The notes beneath the pieces were generated by a model, which searched no databases, was not told where the DNA came from, and saw only the letters and a list, made by a program, of their open reading frames with translations. A DNA stretch of 24,882 nt. Origin: DASYQD01 sp036005845. GTDB taxonomy: Bacteria > Acidobacteriota > Thermoanaerobaculia > Multivoradales > JAIOJS01. Numbering within the stretch: the stretch's first letter is position 1; every line of letters begins with the position of its first letter. The translations under genes were made by a program, and so were the position numbers. The stretch is from assembly GCA_036005845.1 (NCBI GenBank), contig DASYQD010000030.1, forward strand, positions 1-24,882, written 5' to 3'. Shown one piece after another: positions 21,812 through 24,882 of the stretch.

Positions 21812-22947
21812 ACCGCTTCGAGGCGGCGCGCCTCGCCGTCGAGGCGGCGCAGTGCCGCCATCCGCTCGTCGTTCCCCAGGCGCGCGGCGGTGATCGCCTG
21901 CCGCATGACGGCGAGCGTGCGGTCGTAGACCGGCAGCGGCACCGGGAAGGGGTGGCCGTCCTTGCCGCCGTGCGCGTAGGCGAAGCGGGCGGGATCGGTG
22001 AAGCGGCTGGGCGTGCCGTGGACGACCTCGGCGACGAGGGCCAACGCGGCAACCGTGCGCGCGCCGACGCCAGGCGTCAGCAGCAGCTCGGGGTAGTCGA
22101 CGGGCGCGCGCGCCGCGGCGGCGGCGAAGGCGGCGCCGAGGCGGCGGTGGTCGACGTCCTCGCGGCGCACGTCGTGGTGCGCGGGAAGCACCAGGTACGG
22201 CAACGGCAGCGCGAGCTGCAGAGGAGCTGGAGGCGGCGGCACCGCGCGCGCCTTGCGCAGCTCACCCAGGATGCGCTCCGGGCCGCCGGCAACCAGCTCG
22301 AGCTGCGCCTGCCGCGACGGCGCCGCGCGCCGATCGGTAAGGTTGACGATCTCGCCGCGGCTCTCGCCTTCGATCGCCGCGTGCGGCGCGTCGACGAAGT
22401 CGCGCAGCCCTTCGGAGAGCCAGTGGTAGCGCCGCGCCTGCCGGCGCTCCGGGCTCATCCCCTGCTGCACTACCGTCCATCGCCCGTCGGCGGCGACGAC
22501 GAAGCCGTGCAGGTAGAGGTCGAAACCGTCCTGCACCGCGGCGCTGTCTACCTTCGCCACCAGTCGGCTCGCCCGCGCCAGCGCGCCGCCGTCGACCCCG
22601 GTCCGGTCGCCCACGCGCAGGAGCTCTTCCGGTGTCTTGCGCGAGTGCTTGCCGCGGCCGCCGCAGACCCACAGCCCGAGATCGGCAGAGACCGGAGCCA
22701 GCCCGCGCTTGAGCGCGCCGAGCACGCTGGTCGTGATCCCCGACGAGTGCCAATCCATCCCCATCACCGCGCCGAACGACTGGAACCAGAACGGGTGCGC
22801 CAGCCGCCGCAGCAGCTCGTCACGCCCGTACTCCAGGATCACGGCCTCGACGATGAGCCGCCCGAGACGCGCCATCCGCGACGCCAGCCACGCGGGCACG
22901 CGGCCGCCGTGCAGCGGCAGGTCGGCGGAGCCGGTGCGCTGGGGCAT
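21802..22947 (-). CDS. DUF763 protein
   Basis: The 381-residue protein of the DUF763 family opens RTGSADLPLHGGRVPAWLASRMARLGR. Family-typical segments include FWFQSFGAVMGMDWHSSGITTSVLGALKRGL, GVCGGRGKHSRKTPEEL-like (WVCGGRGKHSRKTPEEL), and QDGFDLYLHGFVV. VVQQGMSPERRQARRYHW and LPAHHDVRREDVD follow. A helix-hairpin-helix-like stretch (LLTPGVGARTVAALALVAEVV) is near residue 300, suggesting nucleic-acid contact. Function is unknown; the family occurs in archaea and scattered bacteria. ATG at 22947 begins the conserved N-terminus, and TACAAT lies 5 bases upstream, so the mRNA may be leaderless. The gene sits between two SnoaL paralogues on the opposite strand. Confidence 0.88.
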   Translation of the reverse strand: MPQRTGSADLPLHGGRVPAWLASRMARLGRLIVEAVILEYGRDELLRRLAHPFWFQSFGAVMGMDWHSSGITTSVLGALKRGLAPVSADLGLWVCGGRGKHSRKTPEELLRVGDRTGVDGGALARASRLVAKVDSAAVQDGFDLYLHGFVVAADGRWTVVQQGMSPERRQARRYHWLSEGLRDFVDAPHAAIEGESRGEIVNLTDRRAAPSRQAQLELVAGGPERILGELRKARAVPPPPAPLQLALPLPYLVLPAHHDVRREDVDHRRLGAAFAAAAARAPVDYPELLLTPGVGARTVAALALVAEVVHGTPSRFTDPARFAYAHGGKDGHPFPVPLPVYDRTLAVMRQAITAARLGNDERMAALRRLDGEARRLEAVAG

Positions 22948-22952
22948 GGCAA

Positions 22953-22958
22953 ATTGTA
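22953..22958 (-). promoter_or_regulatory. -10 box of the DUF763 gene
   Basis: TACAAT on the minus strand (5/6 match to TATAAT) ends 5 bases before the ATG. The upstream -35 is weak (CTGCGA at about 22980-22975, spacer 16). The position implies transcription starting at or next to the start codon. Confidence 0.45.
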
Positions 22959-23035
22959 GAGGTGCGATCGAGAGTCGCAGTCGTCCGCCGGCGCGCGGGC
23001 TCCGTAGTGCGCAGAGAAAAGCACGAGGAGCCGCC

Positions 23036-23461
23036 ATGTCGATCGAGGCCAACAAGGCCACCGTCCGCGAGTTCGTCACCGAAGCCCAGTCGCGCGGCAA
23101 CCTCGGGGCGATCGAGGTCTATCTGCCGCCGGACTTCGTCGATCACAGCCCGGTGTCCGGGCTGCCGGGGGACCGTGAAGGCGTGCGGATGCTGTTCTCG
23201 GCGCTCTGGGCCGCCTTTCCCGATCTGCAGGCCACGATCCACGACCAGGTCGCCGAGGGCGACAAGGTGGTGACGCGCAAGACCCTGAGCGGCACGCACA
23301 CCGGCCCGTTCATGGGCCTGCCGCCGACCGGCAACCGCGTGTCGTTCGACATCATCGACATCCTGCGCGTCGAGAACGGCAAGCTGCTCGAGCACTGGTG
23401 CGTCGTCGACCAGCTCGCGCTCTTGCGCGGCGTCGGCGCCCTGCCGCAAGTCGCCGCCTGA
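23036..23461 (+). CDS. SnoaL-like ester cyclase family protein (copy 2)
   Basis: The 141-residue paralogue of the protein at 21327 has DFVDHSPVSGLP, LSGTHTGPFMGLPPTGNRV and DILRVENGKLLEHW intact. The GPFxGxPPTG and RVxxGKxxEHW motifs follow the family consensus better than copy 1, and the basic tail is absent. A good Shine-Dalgarno (CGAGGAG, 23024-23030) precedes the ATG by 5 bases. The central 27 residues (SALWAAFPDL... to KVVTR) are identical in both copies, while codons differ at many third positions, so the duplication is old and under selection. It is divergent from the DUF763 gene with an 88-base gap. Confidence 0.87.
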   Translation: MSIEANKATVREFVTEAQSRGNLGAIEVYLPPDFVDHSPVSGLPGDREGVRMLFSALWAAFPDLQATIHDQVAEGDKVVTRKTLSGTHTGPFMGLPPTGNRVSFDIIDILRVENGKLLEHWCVVDQLALLRGVGALPQVAA

Positions 23462-23517
23462 CGGCTCGCGCGGCGCCGGCGCCGCGGCTAGCATCGGCTC
23501 GACCGCTTCGCAGCCGC

Positions 23518-24003
23518 ATGACCGACGACGTTCTGCTGGTAGAGGTGGCGCCCGAGCACCTGCCGGTGCTCTTCGAGCAGCAGCTCGATCCTGAGGCGAC
23601 GCGCATGGCGGCGTTCCCCTCGCGCGATCGCGACGCCTTCATGGCGCACTGGGCGAAGATCCTCGGCAATCCGAGCGGCCTCGTGAGAGCGATCCTCTTT
23701 CGCGGCCGAGTCGCGGGAAACATCGTCGCCTTCGAGCTCGGCGGCCAGACGCTGGTCGGCTACTGGCTGGGCCGCGAGTTCTGGGGCCAGGGCATCGCCA
23801 CGCGTGCGCTCGCCGCCTTCCTGCTGCTCGTCACGAAGCGGCCGCTGCATGCGCACGTGGCAAAGCACAACCTCGGCTCGATCCGCGTCCTCGAGAAGTG
23901 CGGCTTCACCGTCGAGCGCGAGGAGCGCGTTGCCGGCGAGGAGATCGACGAGCTGGTGATGGTGCTGTCGCCGCCCACGGCGCTGCCTCGATCGGAACCA
24001 TGA
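23518..24003 (+). CDS. GNAT N-acetyltransferase (RimJ/RimL-like)
   Basis: The 161-residue protein has one GNAT domain. The acetyl-CoA pyrophosphate loop is GYWLGREFWGQGIATRAL, and the C-terminal motif is HVAKHNLGSIRVLEKCGFTVERE. This is the Acetyltransf_3 layout seen in RimJ/RimL and in small-molecule acetyltransferases. The substrate is unknown. The ATG at 23518 has a weak upstream region, with TAGCAT at 23489-23494 as a possible -10 and no clear Shine-Dalgarno. It follows the SnoaL copy 2 gene by 56 bases. Confidence 0.88.
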   Translation: MTDDVLLVEVAPEHLPVLFEQQLDPEATRMAAFPSRDRDAFMAHWAKILGNPSGLVRAILFRGRVAGNIVAFELGGQTLVGYWLGREFWGQGIATRALAAFLLLVTKRPLHAHVAKHNLGSIRVLEKCGFTVEREERVAGEEIDELVMVLSPPTALPRSEP

Positions 24004-24022
24004 AGGTCGTATGCTCCCCCTC

Positions 24023-24882
24023 ATGCCTCATCGCGCGGCTCTTCTCGCTTTGACCCTGGCCGGCACCATCCTCGCTCCGTCCCGCAGCCTCGCACAGGCC
24101 GGGCCGTCCTGGAGCTCGCGGGGACCGTTCTGCTCCCAACCGACTGCGATCGCGACGGCACCGGGCGTTGCCTCGCGAGCCTACATGGCCGTCGACGGCA
24201 AACTCTTCAGGAGCACGGACGGCTGGGCGAGCTGGTCGCGCATCGGGGGCCAGCTCCCGACCTCATACCTCTCCTGGGTGGCAGTCTCCCCCCAGAATGC
24301 GAACCTCGTCTACTTCGCGATCTGGGAGGGCGGTGGGTTGTTCCGCAGCAGCGACGGCGGGGAGACCTGGGTACGAGTATCCGGCGACCTGCCGGCCGAC
24401 CTGGTCAGCGATGTCGTCGTTCCTGCAGGGCCGGGCGGCACCGTCTTTGTCAGCGTGTCCGGCCAGGGCATCTTTCGTTCGCGCGACCAAGGCGAGACGT
24501 GGGTCAACGTCACTCCCTCGGACCGGGATGTGAACTTCTCTCGCCCCCTGCCGCACCCTCAGCGTGCCGAGCTCCTCGTCACGTCCTCGCAAACGAGCCT
24601 GTGGCGGACCGACGACGGCGGCGACACGTGGCGGCCATGGAACTCCGGTCTGCCGGTCACCTCGGACGGCAGTCTGCTCGGACCGGTGCAGATCACGTTC
24701 GCACCGGGCGCGCAGGATCTTGCCTTTGCCGTTAGCTTCCGGGTTCTCTATCGCTCTTTGGGAGGCGGCCCGTGGACCAGGGTCGCGGCCATCCCGGTCA
24801 CCGATTCCAGTCAGATCCACGCCATCGCTGCCGGCCCGGGCAGTGCGCCGGTCCTACTTGCCGGTCAGTCTGCCGAGAGATC
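24023..24882 (+). CDS. Secreted BNR/sialidase-type repeat protein (3' end outside window)
   Basis: The frame is open from ATG at 24023 (or 24011) to the last base without a stop, so the protein is cut after about 286 residues. A signal peptide (MPHRAALLALTLAGTILAPSRSLAQ) is followed by at least five Asp-box-like repeats: LFRSTDGWASWSRI, LFRSSDGGETWVRV, IFRSRDQGETWVNV, LWRTDDGGDTWRPW and LYRSLGGGPWTRV. These repeats build beta-propellers as in sialidase/BNR and sortilin-type (VPS10) proteins, often without enzymatic activity. TATGCT at 24010-24015 lies 7 bases before the ATG. It is a genuine gene despite lacking an end in this window, and is probably an exported surface or extracellular protein. 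Confidence 0.82.
   Translation, partial: MPHRAALLALTLAGTILAPSRSLAQAGPSWSSRGPFCSQPTAIATAPGVASRAYMAVDGKLFRSTDGWASWSRIGGQLPTSYLSWVAVSPQNANLVYFAIWEGGGLFRSSDGGETWVRVSGDLPADLVSDVVVPAGPGGTVFVSVSGQGIFRSRDQGETWVNVTPSDRDVNFSRPLPHPQRAELLVTSSQTSLWRTDDGGDTWRPWNSGLPVTSDGSLLGPVQITFAPGAQDLAFAVSFRVLYRSLGGGPWTRVAAIPVTDSSQIHAIAAGPGSAPVLLAGQSAER

Noticed and set aside
1..24882. CRISPR arrays, insertion sequences, tRNA or rRNA genes, phage genes
   Set aside because: I saw no regularly spaced direct repeats, transposase or integrase motifs, tRNA-like cloverleaf sequence or rRNA-like stretch on either strand. Very short or divergent elements could be missed by eye.

Overview
This is a very GC-rich (about 70% by eye), gene-dense stretch of bacterial chromosome with short gaps and no rRNA, tRNA, transposase, integrase or CRISPR array that I could see. 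The mix of genes suggests a Gram-negative, soil- or sediment-type bacterium. It includes a PilT-type ATPase with an extra N-terminal domain, secreted matrixin-type protease, choice-of-anchor Q beta-helix protein, BNR-repeat protein, DinB/SnoaL paralogues and a periplasmic molybdopterin enzyme. The phylum Acidobacteriota (perhaps a Thermoanaerobaculia-like lineage) is my best guess. That is inference from gene style, not a marker-gene result.

Layout. 1-1332: the 5' part of a secreted intradiol dioxygenase-like gene (minus) and a NudL-like Nudix hydrolase. 1352-3997: a complete EF-P beta-lysylation cluster, with epmB (minus) head-to-head with efp and epmA (plus). EpmB makes beta-lysine, EpmA attaches it to Lys34 of EF-P, and EF-P relieves ribosome stalling at proline runs. 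4120-6595: two tandem PilT-family ATPases. 6604-7256: a vapBC toxin-antitoxin operon (minus) with a perfect palindromic operator. 7371-8072: signal peptidase I. 8304-9527: a secreted protein plus a matrixin metalloprotease, closed by a strong terminator. 9639-11736: an ABC-2 exporter (ATPase and permease). 11753-12252: a DUF4160/DUF2442 toxin-antitoxin-like pair. 12263-13231: a UDP-sugar 4-epimerase. 13302-15085: a membrane cytochrome b and a Tat-exported molybdopterin oxidoreductase. Most of the remainder is on the plus strand: a maleylpyruvate isomerase-fold protein, a secreted beta-helix protein, a cupin, a sugar C-methyltransferase-type enzyme, a YdjM-like membrane protein, a DinB protein and a two-helix channel-like protein. 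Then come two SnoaL-like proteins flanking a minus-strand DUF763 gene, a GNAT acetyltransferase and the start of a BNR-repeat secreted protein that runs off the end.

The most notable points are as follows. (1) The methyltransferase at 18352 appears to start at CTG, directly after the in-frame TAG of the cupin. (2) Many first-in-operon genes have a TANNNT -10 box only 5-7 bases before their start codon, which suggests leaderless mRNAs, while several secreted or operon-internal genes have strong Shine-Dalgarno sites. (3) The vapBC promoter is buried in a 13-base perfect inverted repeat. (4) A small membrane protein resembles a K+ channel pore module, but its filter motif is replaced by GMGP. 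No single large undescribed system is evident; the interest lies in these smaller features.
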